The notes under the pieces were generated by a model. That model worked only from the letters and a program-made list of their open reading frames with translations, ran no database searches and was not told the origin of the DNA. A stretch of 45,817 nt of DNA from an uncultured Oscillospiraceae bacterium (lineage in GTDB: Bacteria; Bacillota; Clostridia; Oscillospirales; Oscillospiraceae), in assembly GCA_934636865.1 (NCBI GenBank), contig CAKUBI010000013.1, forward strand, positions 1-45,817, read 5' to 3'. The translations under genes were made by a program, and so were the position numbers. This document shows, piece by piece, positions 33,109 through 41,232 of this stretch; position 1 is the first letter of the stretch, and each line of letters starts with the position of its first letter.

Positions 33109-34293
33109 CCATATGACGTTCGCGCTCTCGCCCTCAAGCTCGATGCGCTCGATGAGCTCCGCGGCGGCGAGCTTTTTTTCTTCGAACGGGAGCGCGGCAA
33201 AATCGAGCCGGGGCGGCGCGGCATGCGGCGCGTGCGAAAGCAGCCTCTCGCGCTCTATGTGCAGCGCGCCGATCCGCCCGGTGATGTACGGCGCTGCGTC
33301 TTCGCCGCTCTCCGCGAGCGCGTCCACAAGGCGCGCGATCTTCTGCTCGATATCCAGCACCGCTTCCGCCCGCGCGCCGTCCTCCGGCAGCGCATCCCCG
33401 TCGGGGCAGGCGTCGAACAGGCGCTGAATTTCCGGCGCAAGATGCGCTTCCAGCTCGCGCGGGTCGATACCGATCTCCGCATCGCAGGCGGAGAGGTTCG
33501 ACCGCCCCGAGCAGACAAGGCGGCAGCGCCCCTCGCGCTTTAAGTAGTTGACCTTTACAGCGTAGCCGCACCTCGCGCACTTCATCAGCCCCGTCAGCCA
33601 CGAATATTTGCCCGCGTTCGCACGCGGCAGCTGCGGCTGCCCCACGAGCTTATCCTGCGCGCGCAGCCAGACGTCCGACGAGACAATCCCTTCGTGCGCG
33701 GCAACGCTGAGGACGCGCTCCGATGCGTGCGCGCCGCCGCGGTCCCGCTTTCCGGTCAGAAGGCAGGCGTGCGCGCCGTCAAATCGCTCCGGCGGCTGCG
33801 CGATCTGCACGCCCCGCGCACTCTTCACGAGGGCGAAGCCGTAGGGCGCAGGACCGCCCGGCCATGCGCCGAGCGAAACGCGGTGGCGGTAATTGTCGCG
33901 CACGCGTGCGGCGGTCGTCTCGCGCTCGAGCTGGGCGAAGGTCATGACGATGTGGAGCATCGCGCGGCCCATGGGGCCCGAGGTGTCGAACTGCTCCGTG
34001 ACCGACTGAAAGGCGACGCCGTTTTTTTGCAGCGTCTCCCACAATGCGCTGAAATCGGCGAGCGAGCGGCTGAACCGGTCGAGCCGGTAGACGACGATCC
34101 TGCCGACCCGCCCATCCTCCACGGCGCGCATCAGCTCGGTGAAGGCCGGGCGCTTCGTATTTTTGCCCGAAAAGCCCCGGTCCTCAAAGATGAGCGCGTC
34201 GGGGGCGGCATAGCGGCGGCACAGGGCGATCTGCCCCTCGATGGACAGACTGTCCTTTTTGTCAACGGACTGGCGCGCGTAGATGGCGTCCAT
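33100..34293 (-). CDS. Large serine recombinase with internal shortening
   Basis: The 397-residue protein begins with a resolvase catalytic domain: Ser9 in YARQSVDKKDSLSIEGQI, then YRLDRFSR near residue 69 and the helix E leading to RDNYRH near 133. A zinc ribbon follows, with Cys239, Cys242, Cys261 and Cys270, then a C-terminal coiled coil (about 320-390). Between YGFALVKSA and RGVQIAQPP (near residues 158-162) the usual recombinase domain (PF07508, about 70-100 residues) appears to be missing in frame, so the DNA-binding region is shortened. Related elements use such enzymes to integrate and excise. ATG 34293 or GTG 34296 is the start. No cargo genes or partner recombinase are adjacent. Confidence 0.85.
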   Translation of the reverse strand: MDAIYARQSVDKKDSLSIEGQIALCRRYAAPDALIFEDRGFSGKNTKRPAFTELMRAVEDGRVGRIVVYRLDRFSRSLADFSALWETLQKNGVAFQSVTEQFDTSGPMGRAMLHIVMTFAQLERETTAARVRDNYRHRVSLGAWPGGPAPYGFALVKSARGVQIAQPPERFDGAHACLLTGKRDRGGAHASERVLSVAAHEGIVSSDVWLRAQDKLVGQPQLPRANAGKYSWLTGLMKCARCGYAVKVNYLKREGRCRLVCSGRSNLSACDAEIGIDPRELEAHLAPEIQRLFDACPDGDALPEDGARAEAVLDIEQKIARLVDALAESGEDAAPYITGRIGALHIERERLLSHAPHAAPPRLDFAALPFEEKKLAAAELIERIELEGESANVIWKA

Positions 34294-34412
34294 CACCGCT
34301 GCCCCCGCGCGCGGCGGGCGCGCAGCAGCAGGATGCAGCGGCGGCAGAGCGTCTGAAAGCGCGATGCGCGGGAAGCCTCATCCTGCGAAGTATACGTGTT
34401 GATGACGGTCAT
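34293..34412 (-). CDS. 39-aa ORF coupled to the recombinase
   Basis: A 39-residue ORF starting MTVINTYTSQDEASRAS and containing CRRC. It has a strong ribosome binding site (AGGAGGGG, about 6 bases before its ATG). Its TGA stop overlaps the recombinase ATG (TGATG), which indicates translational coupling. Small ORFs in this position occur before recombinase genes of clostridial mobile elements as far as I recall. The function is unknown; it may serve mainly to set recombinase translation. Confidence 0.5.
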   Translation of the reverse strand: MTVINTYTSQDEASRASRFQTLCRRCILLLRARRARGQR

Positions 34413-34599
34413 AGCTCTCCCCTCCTGCGAGAGCATATGCGCATCGCAGCGCGTTTATGCCGCGCCGTGCGGGCGTTTCCAGCCGCTGCCGGCGGGGAGC
34501 GATCCCATACAGCTTAAACCCTTGCAGCGCAAGGCTTTGCTGCGTATTGCGGCTTTTGCCAGCCTTATAAGAGTTGACCCTAATTGGGTCGTTACACAT
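34378..34599 (-). other. Mobile-element-like leader sequence, possible 73-aa frame
   Basis: The minus strand has an open frame of 73 codons with SLALQGFKLYGIAP and RRGINALRCAYALAGGE. I recall similar phrases in front of recombinases in clostridial elements, but the frame has no ribosome binding site and overlaps the 39-aa ORF. It may reflect conserved element DNA rather than a protein. The palindromic GACCC-TAATT-GGGTC (34576-34590) lies at its start. Confidence 0.25.
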
Positions 34600-34808
34600 G
34601 AGGAAAGCGAGAATTGCAGAAAAATAAGGTCAATAAGAGAAGCGTGTGTGCAGCAATCAAAAGATGTTTTTTGGAAATTGAAAAGCTGAGGCCTTATTTG
34701 AAAGACTGAAAAGAAGAAAAAACGTGATATCACCTACTGTGCGGCAATGAACTGGCGATCCGCCGTGCTTCGGAGCACAGTGGCAGCGAGTTCGCCGAGA
34801 CTCTCCTT
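34600..34808. other. Gene-free segment with debris and palindromes
   Basis: No intact gene is seen. It includes GTGATATCAC (34724-34733, perfect 10-bp palindrome) and short hairpins (TGCT-TCGG-AGCA, GGCG-ATC-CGCC). On the minus strand there is a tail that reads LGELAATVLRSTADRQFIAAQ-like residues and ends with TAG at 34734-34736. This looks like the end of a lost coding region or a repeated element tail. Its lower GC than the neighbours supports mobile origin. Confidence 0.3.
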
Positions 34809-35993
34809 TTAAACGTTTATCAACAGATAAATGCGTGCCGCAAGGGCGAGCTGCTCATAGTCGCTCATCTTGCGGTAATTCAGGTTTGTCAGCGCAGCGA
34901 TCTTATCAAGACGATAGCGGAGCGTATTTTCATGCTGCCCGGAACGTGCGGACAGCTTATGCAGATTGCCGCCGCATTGGACAAACTCCAACAGTGTTTC
35001 CAACAAGCTGCCCCTGTTCTCTGCATCGAACTCGAGAACGGGATCAAGAAGACCGAGAGAGTATTGCTGAAGCTCCTCATTGTCGATCAGCGGAAGGAGC
35101 ACGCGATAAATCCCAATGCTGGAATAAGATTGATACAGCGATGGGTCATTCAGTGTTTTCCGGTTGAGGTTGTGAACACGTGCGGCATATATCGCTTCAT
35201 GCAGTGCCTTGTCAGCATCCTCCATCCGGAAGTGGACGCCGCTCGCGCCGACGCTGCTCTCCGGAAAACGCTCACCCAGCGGAGCGATGCAGGCATTCAG
35301 CTCATCTGCCTTGATCGACGCACCGGATAAAAACAGAAAAAATCCCTTGTCATAGCGCAAGATGCTTTTTGCAAGGCTGTTTGACGGAATATTTTTCAGC
35401 ACGGCTGACGCCTGCGAAGGATAGTCCTCGGTAACAGTGGAATGCTCGGTGTTAAAGCGAGCGATCGCATACTGGTCGTAGAAAATCGGAAAAATTCGGT
35501 GAATACGCGCTTTCTTCTCACCGGCATTCAAATTTTGATACAAAAGTGCGTTGATCTCCCGCGAGGCCATTTCCGTACTTTCCGCGATCTCAACACAGCG
35601 GCCGACCTGCATAATGAAATCCTCAAAAAACATATGCGTATCGTCCATCAGAAAAATCGGGAAATTCTTAGAATCGGCATAACGGAGAATGGACTCGTGG
35701 ATTGGCAGGCGGAACACATTTTTGATGACCAGCGCGCTTACGTCCTTGGAAACGAGATATTTTACGGCATCGCGGATCATAAACGGCGCATTCTTGGCGA
35801 ACAGCAACGATGTCACGACCATCTGCCCCGGCAGGAAGTTCAAGTTAGCGTATTTCTGATTCACGCTGCGGTCCATCTCGTAGTCCAAAATGCTGCAATT
35901 GAGAACCTGCCGGGAACAGCCATTTGCCCCTGCGATCAGCTCAAGACTTTTAAAATAGTCGTAGTGCAGCAGTTCATTTAGGGATATCGACAC
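34809..35993 (-). CDS. PucR-type transcriptional regulator 1
   Basis: The 394-residue protein has an N-terminal PucR-like domain (about residues 5-120; LNCSILDYEMDRSVNQKY, VKYLVSKDVSALVIKNVF, LRYADSKNFPIFLMD), a variable middle domain and a C-terminal HTH_30 (KLSARSGQHENTLRYRLDKIAAL). It is a paralogue of the PucR gene at 39734. GTG 35993 was chosen because GAGGTG lies 7 bases upstream and the protein then aligns with the start of the paralogue; a longer frame to 36083 is poor. PucR proteins often activate purine or amino-acid catabolism genes. It diverges from the symporter gene and probably controls it. Confidence 0.88.
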   Translation of the reverse strand: MSISLNELLHYDYFKSLELIAGANGCSRQVLNCSILDYEMDRSVNQKYANLNFLPGQMVVTSLLFAKNAPFMIRDAVKYLVSKDVSALVIKNVFRLPIHESILRYADSKNFPIFLMDDTHMFFEDFIMQVGRCVEIAESTEMASREINALLYQNLNAGEKKARIHRIFPIFYDQYAIARFNTEHSTVTEDYPSQASAVLKNIPSNSLAKSILRYDKGFFLFLSGASIKADELNACIAPLGERFPESSVGASGVHFRMEDADKALHEAIYAARVHNLNRKTLNDPSLYQSYSSIGIYRVLLPLIDNEELQQYSLGLLDPVLEFDAENRGSLLETLLEFVQCGGNLHKLSARSGQHENTLRYRLDKIAALTNLNYRKMSDYEQLALAARIYLLINV

Positions 35994-36041
35994 AAAAACA
36001 CCTCGCCATTTGTAAAATTCAATAATATAGTTCACATTTTG

Positions 36042-36057
36042 TTGTGATTTTTTACAC
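36042..36057. promoter_or_regulatory. TTGTGA-type motif upstream of PucR1
   Basis: TTGTGATTTTTTACAC lies 49 bases before the PucR1 start, with a TCACA just before it (36032-36036). It resembles the site upstream of the second PucR gene. A further half-site TTGTGA occurs at 36247-36252 before the symporter promoter. The gene-free stretch 35994-36357 is AT-rich and otherwise holds only this divergent control region. Confidence 0.4.
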
Positions 36058-36263
36058 TCAATCGAAAAAGTGAAACCGTGCAAGAAAAACCGTCATGTCC
36101 CGTTCAAAAAGTGATTCTCGGCAACTATCGAGAATTTTCTTTTATTATATCAGCACTATTTACAAAAATGCAAGATTTTTTATTTGTTCATTCATAATGC
36201 AATGTGACTTTTTGCGTGTTTGAAAAAACAATTTTTTTTGCTTGCTTTGTGACAAAAAAACGG

Positions 36264-36292
36264 TTAAAAATAAGCCATAGGCAGCCTATACA
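36264..36292 (+). promoter_or_regulatory. Promoter of the symporter-rocB1 operon
   Basis: TTAAAA (36264-36269), 17 bases, TATACA (36287-36292). The half-site TTGTGA at 36247-36252 lies just upstream of the -35, where an activator could bind. The start codon is at 36358, after GGAGGAGA. Confidence 0.5.
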
Positions 36293-36357
36293 AAAAACAG
36301 AGTACAAACGCAGAACATCCGCAGCGCTTTAAACTACATAATTGGAGGAGAGATTTC

Positions 36358-37860
36358 ATGTCAGCATTTGTTAACACGCTCAACGGTTACCTATGGGGTC
36401 CAATCATGATCGTACTGTGTCTCGGCGTTGCGATCATTTACTCTGTCGTTCTGAAATTTCCGCAGATCCGTTTATTCAAAAGCATGGTCCGCTACCTGAC
36501 AAAGGGCAGTTCGTCCGAAAACGGCATTTCTTCGTTCCAGGGCTTTGCCATGGCGCTCGGCGGCCGCGTCGGCGTCGGCAATATCGCAGGCGTTGCCACC
36601 GCGATCTTCTACGGCGGCCCCGGTGCGCTGTTCTGGATGTGGATCTACGCTCTGCTGGGCGCGGCGAGTGCCTTTGCTGAGTCCACTGCCGGCCAGATCT
36701 GGAAAACCGAAGATAACGGTGAATATTGCGGCGGCCCTGCGCAGTACATCGCGCGCGGCCTGCGCTGCAAACCGCTCGCCATTTTATACGCTCTCGCCGC
36801 GGTGCTGGCTTTTGGTCTGACCGGCCCCACCGTCCAGTCCTATAACATCGCCGACTCCATGCGCAACGCTTTCAACGTTCCGCCGCTGGTCACCGGCATC
36901 ATCGTCGCAATCCTCTTCGCCGTCATCGTCGCCGGCGGTGCCAAGCGTATCGGCTCGTTCGCCAGCTACGTCGTTCCGTTCATGGCCGGCGTGTACATCG
37001 TCCTGATGATCGTCATTCTGGGCGCAAACATCACAAGAGTTCCCGCCATGTTCGGTCTCATCTTCCGCTGCGCGTTTAACAAGGAAGCGGCGTTCGGCGC
37101 GATCTTCGGCTCGACCATTATGTGGGGCGTCAAGCGCGGCGTCTACTCGTCCGAAGCCGGTCAGGGCTCCGGTGCACAGGCTTCCTCCGCAGCTGAGGTC
37201 TCCCACCCCGTCAAGCAGGGTCTCGCTCAGGCGTTCTCCGTTTATATCGACACGCTCGTCGTCTGCACCGCCACCGGTCTGATGATCCTCTGCACCGGCT
37301 GCTACAATATCGTTGACGGCGCGGGCAACGCGCTTGTGGAAGCCCTCCCCAGCATTGAAGCCGGCACCGGCTACACTCAGGCTGCGATCGACACAGTCTT
37401 CCCCGGCTTTGGCTCTGCCTTCATCGCCATCGCCGTTCTGTTCTTTGCGTTCACCACGCTCCTTTCTTTCGGTTACTATGCCAAGCCCAACGTTATCTTC
37501 CTGACGGGCGATGAGAAGAAGGCCAAGATCATCTGCGCCATCGTCGTTGGCGTCCAGGTCATCATGACCGTCTACGGCAGCGTCAACAGCTCCGCACTCG
37601 TCTGGAACATCGCCGACGTCGGCGTCGGTCTCATCGCATGGTTCAACCTGCTGGGCCTTCTGTTCCTGGTCAAGCCCATTGCAGCCTTGCTCAAAGACTT
37701 TGAAAAGCAGAAGAAGCTCGGGCTCGATCCCGTGTTCGTTCCCGAGGACTGCGGCATCAAGAACGCTGAGCTCTGGCACGAGATCGCTAAGGAGCACTAC
37801 AGCGACCTGATCGCAGAAAAGGATCGCGTCATGGGTGCTGCCGAAAGCAAGAAGGATTAA
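36358..37860 (+). CDS. Sodium:alanine/glycine symporter, AGCS family
   Basis: The 500-residue membrane protein has about 11 helices and AGCS family motifs: GGRVGVGNIAGVATAI near residue 68 and MWGVKRGVYSSEAGQGSGAQ near 256, followed by FSVYIDTLVVCTATG. AGCS proteins import alanine, glycine or related amino acids with sodium. The C-terminal 60 residues are hydrophilic and cytosolic. ATG 36358 has GGAGGAGA 8 bases upstream. The rocB-like gene follows after 29 bases, so uptake and hydrolysis genes share a transcript. The actual substrate is unknown. Confidence 0.94.
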   Translation: MSAFVNTLNGYLWGPIMIVLCLGVAIIYSVVLKFPQIRLFKSMVRYLTKGSSSENGISSFQGFAMALGGRVGVGNIAGVATAIFYGGPGALFWMWIYALLGAASAFAESTAGQIWKTEDNGEYCGGPAQYIARGLRCKPLAILYALAAVLAFGLTGPTVQSYNIADSMRNAFNVPPLVTGIIVAILFAVIVAGGAKRIGSFASYVVPFMAGVYIVLMIVILGANITRVPAMFGLIFRCAFNKEAAFGAIFGSTIMWGVKRGVYSSEAGQGSGAQASSAAEVSHPVKQGLAQAFSVYIDTLVVCTATGLMILCTGCYNIVDGAGNALVEALPSIEAGTGYTQAAIDTVFPGFGSAFIAIAVLFFAFTTLLSFGYYAKPNVIFLTGDEKKAKIICAIVVGVQVIMTVYGSVNSSALVWNIADVGVGLIAWFNLLGLLFLVKPIAALLKDFEKQKKLGLDPVFVPEDCGIKNAELWHEIAKEHYSDLIAEKDRVMGAAESKKD

Positions 37861-37889
37861 GTATCTCAAATTTTTAGGAAAGGCCCTTT

Positions 37890-39542
37890 ATGAACAACAA
37901 AGAAAGACGCAGCGCACGGATCGAAGAGATCACCCGTCAGCTGACAAGCTGCTTCAGCGTGAGCGAAACAGCGGGCGAAGCCCAAATGGGTGATATTCTC
38001 TACGCAATGCTTGCGGAAAACCCCTATTTTCAAGCGCATCCCGAAAACCTGCGCCGCCTTCCGATCGAGGGCGACCCATGGGGACGCATCAGTATCCTTG
38101 CCTTAATGCGCGGAGAAAAACGTCCCAGCAGCAAGACCGTTGTGACCATCGGCCACTTTGATACGGTCGGCATCTCCGACTACGGCTCCCTTGCCCCTTA
38201 TGCCAACCAGCCCGATCTGCTGCGTGAAAAGCTCCGCGCACTGGAACTTCCCGAAAATGTCCGCGCCGACCTTGAATCGGGCGACTACCTCTTTGGCCGC
38301 GGCGCTTTCGACATGAAATCCGGCGACGCCGTGCTCATCGAGCTGCTGGAAGAACTTGCCGGTCAGGTGTCCGAGCTTGAAGGCAATATCCTCTTCGGCA
38401 CCGTGTGTGACGAGGAGTGCAACTCCCGCGGAATGCTCCGTTTTGTACCCGAGCTCGAGCACCTGCAGGGCGAGGAGGGTCTTGACTTCCTCGCCCTGCT
38501 GGACACCGACTGCATGACGGCGGAATATGAGGGCGACCCCAACCGCTATCTTTACATCGGCACCGTTGGCAAGATCATGCCGACATTCTACGTCGTTGGT
38601 AAAGAGACACATGCGGGCGAGGCCTTCAAGGGGCTCGATCCAAACCTGCTCGCCGCCGCGCTGACGCAAAAAATCGATATGAACCCCGAATTCTGCGACG
38701 TGACGGGCGATGAAGCAACGCTCCCCCCCGTGAGTCTCCAGCTGCGTGATCAGAAGACGGAGTATTCCACGCAGATTGCCAAGTCGAGCATCGTATTTTT
38801 CAACTATGTCACGCATTACAGCGAGCCGAATGCCATCCTCGCGCGCATGGTCACGGCCGCGCAGGAATGTTTTGAGGCCACGCTTGTCACGCTTAACGAA
38901 CGCTACAAGGCGTTCTGCGCACACATCGGCCGCACCTTCGAACCGCTGCCCTGGAAGGCAAGAGTACTCCCCTACCAGGCCCTTTACGAAGCCGTGCGCG
39001 CCGAGCAGGGCGAGGCGTTTGACCGCCTGATTCAGGAAAAATGCGCTGAATGGCTCGCCGACAGCTCGCTCGACACCTGCGCGCGGACGACAAAGCTCGT
39101 CGAATTCGTCCACGGCCTGTGGAGCGACCAGAATCCCGTCATCATCGTTTACTTCACGCCACCGTACTATCCGCACATCCACGCGACTGGGGCAAACGAA
39201 AAGGAGCGTAGGCTCCTCTCCGCGGTGGAACACGCCATGGAAAGAGAAGGCGGCAGTTACCAGATGAAGCGGCGGAATTTCTTCCCCTGCATCTCTGATC
39301 TGAGCTACGCCGCGGCGCCCGACGATCCCGAAGCGCTCAGCGCTGTTTCGCAGAATACGCCCGGCTTTGGAACGCTGTATCAGCTTCCGCTGGATGCGCT
39401 CAAAAAGCTCAAGATCCCTGTCTCGATGATCGGTACCTACGGCTACGATGCGCACAAGTACACCGAGCGTCTTGAAAAAGCATACAGCTTTGAGACCATG
39501 CCCGATATCCTGCGCAGCGTCATCCGCGACCTGCTCGCCTGA
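37890..39542 (+). CDS. RocB-like M20 peptidase/amidohydrolase 1
   Basis: The 550-residue protein matches the RocB branch of M20/M25/M40 metallohydrolases. The metal site is visible as VVTIGHFDTVG near residue 85, GRGAFDMKSGD near 138 and CDEECNSRG near 172, with later VGKETHAGEAFKG and ISDLSY. RocB is named from arginine-use operons, but its reaction is not known. Family chemistry is hydrolysis of an amide or peptide bond using two metal ions. There is no signal peptide. It is the second gene after the symporter. A paralogue of 566 residues lies at 43771. Terminators follow at 39597 and 39697. Confidence 0.9.
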   Translation: MNNKERRSARIEEITRQLTSCFSVSETAGEAQMGDILYAMLAENPYFQAHPENLRRLPIEGDPWGRISILALMRGEKRPSSKTVVTIGHFDTVGISDYGSLAPYANQPDLLREKLRALELPENVRADLESGDYLFGRGAFDMKSGDAVLIELLEELAGQVSELEGNILFGTVCDEECNSRGMLRFVPELEHLQGEEGLDFLALLDTDCMTAEYEGDPNRYLYIGTVGKIMPTFYVVGKETHAGEAFKGLDPNLLAAALTQKIDMNPEFCDVTGDEATLPPVSLQLRDQKTEYSTQIAKSSIVFFNYVTHYSEPNAILARMVTAAQECFEATLVTLNERYKAFCAHIGRTFEPLPWKARVLPYQALYEAVRAEQGEAFDRLIQEKCAEWLADSSLDTCARTTKLVEFVHGLWSDQNPVIIVYFTPPYYPHIHATGANEKERRLLSAVEHAMEREGGSYQMKRRNFFPCISDLSYAAAPDDPEALSAVSQNTPGFGTLYQLPLDALKKLKIPVSMIGTYGYDAHKYTERLEKAYSFETMPDILRSVIRDLLA

Positions 39543-39596
39543 TGGTCTCCAGCTGTCCCGTGTGAATCTGTCAAACATTCTCTTTCCCTTACTCTT

Positions 39597-39632
39597 CCCG
39601 GGCAGCCGGATCGGACAGTCCGGCTGCCCGGG
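39597..39632 (+). terminator. Strong hairpin after rocB-like gene 1
   Basis: A 14-bp perfect stem (left arm CCCGGGCAGCCGGA) with an 8-base loop, but followed by CTCCCCCTATCTTT rather than a T run. It may slow polymerase or stabilise mRNA ahead of the true terminator at 39697. Confidence 0.5.
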
Positions 39633-39696
39633 CTCCCCCTATCTTTCATCACCGCGGGCGGCAGCTACCATCATGGCAAGATTTTTCGTCAAAAAC

Positions 39697-39729
39697 ACCC
39701 GCCGCTATCAAAAGCGGCGGGTATTTTTT
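39697..39729. terminator. Bidirectional terminator between rocB1 and PucR2
   Basis: A 10-bp stem (ACCCGCCGCT with AGCGGCGGGT), loop ATCAAA, then TATTTTTT on the plus strand. The minus strand ends in GTTTTT. It serves both convergent genes. Confidence 0.85.
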
Positions 39730-39733
39730 CTAT

Positions 39734-40924
39734 TCAGTCCTCCTCCGGCAGGATGCCTCGGGCAATGTGTATTTTCACGGCCAGCGAAAGCTGCTCTGCG
39801 TCCGCGCTTGAGCGGTAGTTGAGATCACAGACCGTTCCGATCTTTTCGAGCCGGTAACGGATGGTATTTTCGTGCTGAGAGAGAAGCTGTGCCGTCGCTT
39901 TCAGGCTGGCGTCGTTTTCCACATACGCAAGCAGCGTCTCAAAGAGCACGGTGCCGTTTTCCGTGTCGTAGTCGCGGATTGGGTCGAGGATGAGGTCACT
40001 GAAACGGGAAAATTCCTTGGTGTGGCAAAACCGCAGCAGAAGCTTATAAACGCCGAGATCATCGTAACAGGTAAAAGTCTCCCCTTCGGGGCGGCGGCAG
40101 CTCGCCGCGTAGCGGCTCTCCAGAATGGCATCGCGGAATTCCATGCGGTAATAGTGCAGCGCGCTGATCCCAAGCCGCACCTTGCGCCTTCTGCCGTCGC
40201 TCAGCAGATCGAATATCTCGAAAAAGAGGCGCTTTCCATAGCTTTGCGACAGTGCGTCCGAAGAGTAAACGAAGAGCACCTGCCCGTCAAATTCAATGAG
40301 CTTATTGGTCACGCTGAACAAACCGCTCTGCCGGTATGCCGCCGAAAGCTGCGCCGACTCGTCCTCCCTCAGAGGTTCATCCGAGATCGCACAGACGACG
40401 AAATACGACGGTCCCAATGACGGCACTATGACCTTCGTCCGGTGGACGATCTCCTCCGGCGACAGTTCTCCGCCAAGCAGTTCGTTCAGCGCATCTTCAT
40501 AGAAGTCAGCTCGTTCCATCTGCTCGCGCCGATGCCTGACCTCGTAAACAAAGTCCTCAAAGTAAACGCCGCTGCCGTTGACCAGCAGGATGGGGAAATC
40601 CTTGGAATCGGCATATTTCAGCACGGTCTCCGGGATCTGCAGATTGAAGACGTTGCGGATCAGCAGCGCGCTGCACCCTTTTTTAACGAGGTGGCGCACC
40701 GCGTCGCCGATGAGATAGGGATTCTTTTTGGCATAGAGGAACGTCGAAACGACGAGCATCCCCTCGCGAAAGTTATCACAGATGTAGCGGTCCTTGACCG
40801 ATGGGTCGAGCTCATAGTCCAGAATGCCGACGCTGTTCACATTGCGGGAAAGACCGCCCTTTCCCGCCAGCAGCACGAACTTTTCCTCAAACACGTGGTA
40901 AAAATCCGAAACGGTATAGTCCAT
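39734..40924 (-). CDS. PucR-type transcriptional regulator 2
   Basis: The 396-residue paralogue of PucR1 has the same N-terminal domain (VGILDYELDPSVKDRY, VRHLVKKGCSALLIRNVF, LKYADSKDFPILLV), a diverged middle and an HTH_30 end (LLSQHENTIRYRLEKIGTV). ATG 40924 was chosen because AGGAGG lies 7 bases before it; the GTG at 40930 is only one base from that site. It diverges from the ornithine-cyclodeaminase-family operon and is the likely activator of that operon. The conserved TTGTGA-type sites at 40941 and 41077 are candidate targets. The middle domain, where ligand sensing would differ, is the least similar part. Confidence 0.88.
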   Translation of the reverse strand: MDYTVSDFYHVFEEKFVLLAGKGGLSRNVNSVGILDYELDPSVKDRYICDNFREGMLVVSTFLYAKKNPYLIGDAVRHLVKKGCSALLIRNVFNLQIPETVLKYADSKDFPILLVNGSGVYFEDFVYEVRHRREQMERADFYEDALNELLGGELSPEEIVHRTKVIVPSLGPSYFVVCAISDEPLREDESAQLSAAYRQSGLFSVTNKLIEFDGQVLFVYSSDALSQSYGKRLFFEIFDLLSDGRRRKVRLGISALHYYRMEFRDAILESRYAASCRRPEGETFTCYDDLGVYKLLLRFCHTKEFSRFSDLILDPIRDYDTENGTVLFETLLAYVENDASLKATAQLLSQHENTIRYRLEKIGTVCDLNYRSSADAEQLSLAVKIHIARGILPEED

Positions 40925-40940
40925 CCGCACGCCTCCTGAA

Positions 40941-40955
40941 TTGTGATTTTTACAA
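40941..40955. promoter_or_regulatory. TTGTGA-type site next to PucR2 start
   Basis: TTGTGATTTTTACAA, an imperfect palindrome just upstream of the PucR2 ribosome binding site. Binding here could give self-control. Confidence 0.45.
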
Positions 40956-41076
40956 ATCTAATGTTCTGATTTTAAATCTTCCGCACAAATTGGTTTCTTG
41001 GTTTTTAGTATTTGGCAGTGTATCACGCTTTTTAGTAAAGTGCAACAAAGAAAATCACAGTTATATTGCCGGTGAA

Positions 41077-41091
41077 TTGTGATATTCACAA
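41077..41091. promoter_or_regulatory. Palindrome TTGTGA-TAT-TCACAA, candidate PucR operator
   Basis: A perfect 6-bp inverted repeat with a 3-base centre. It lies just upstream of the -35 of the OCD promoter, centred near -53, an activator position. The gene-free stretch 40925-41232 holds this site, the site at 40941 and the promoter. Confidence 0.55.
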
Positions 41092-41101
41092 AATTGAATC
41101 A

Positions 41102-41130
41102 TTGAAAGGATGATATCGCTTCGATACAAT
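41102..41130 (+). promoter_or_regulatory. Promoter of the OCD-aminotransferase operon
   Basis: TTGAAA (41102-41107), a 17-base spacer and TACAAT (41125-41130). The start codon at 41233 leaves a leader of about 95 bases. Confidence 0.65.
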
Positions 41131-41232
41131 AGAAACAGAGATCAGGAGTTCCCTCCAAGGGAAATCCGAAAAACCAGTGTCACGACCGTTATGTTCTCCC
41201 ACCGGAGAAAATTCTTTCATGGAGGTTTTGTG

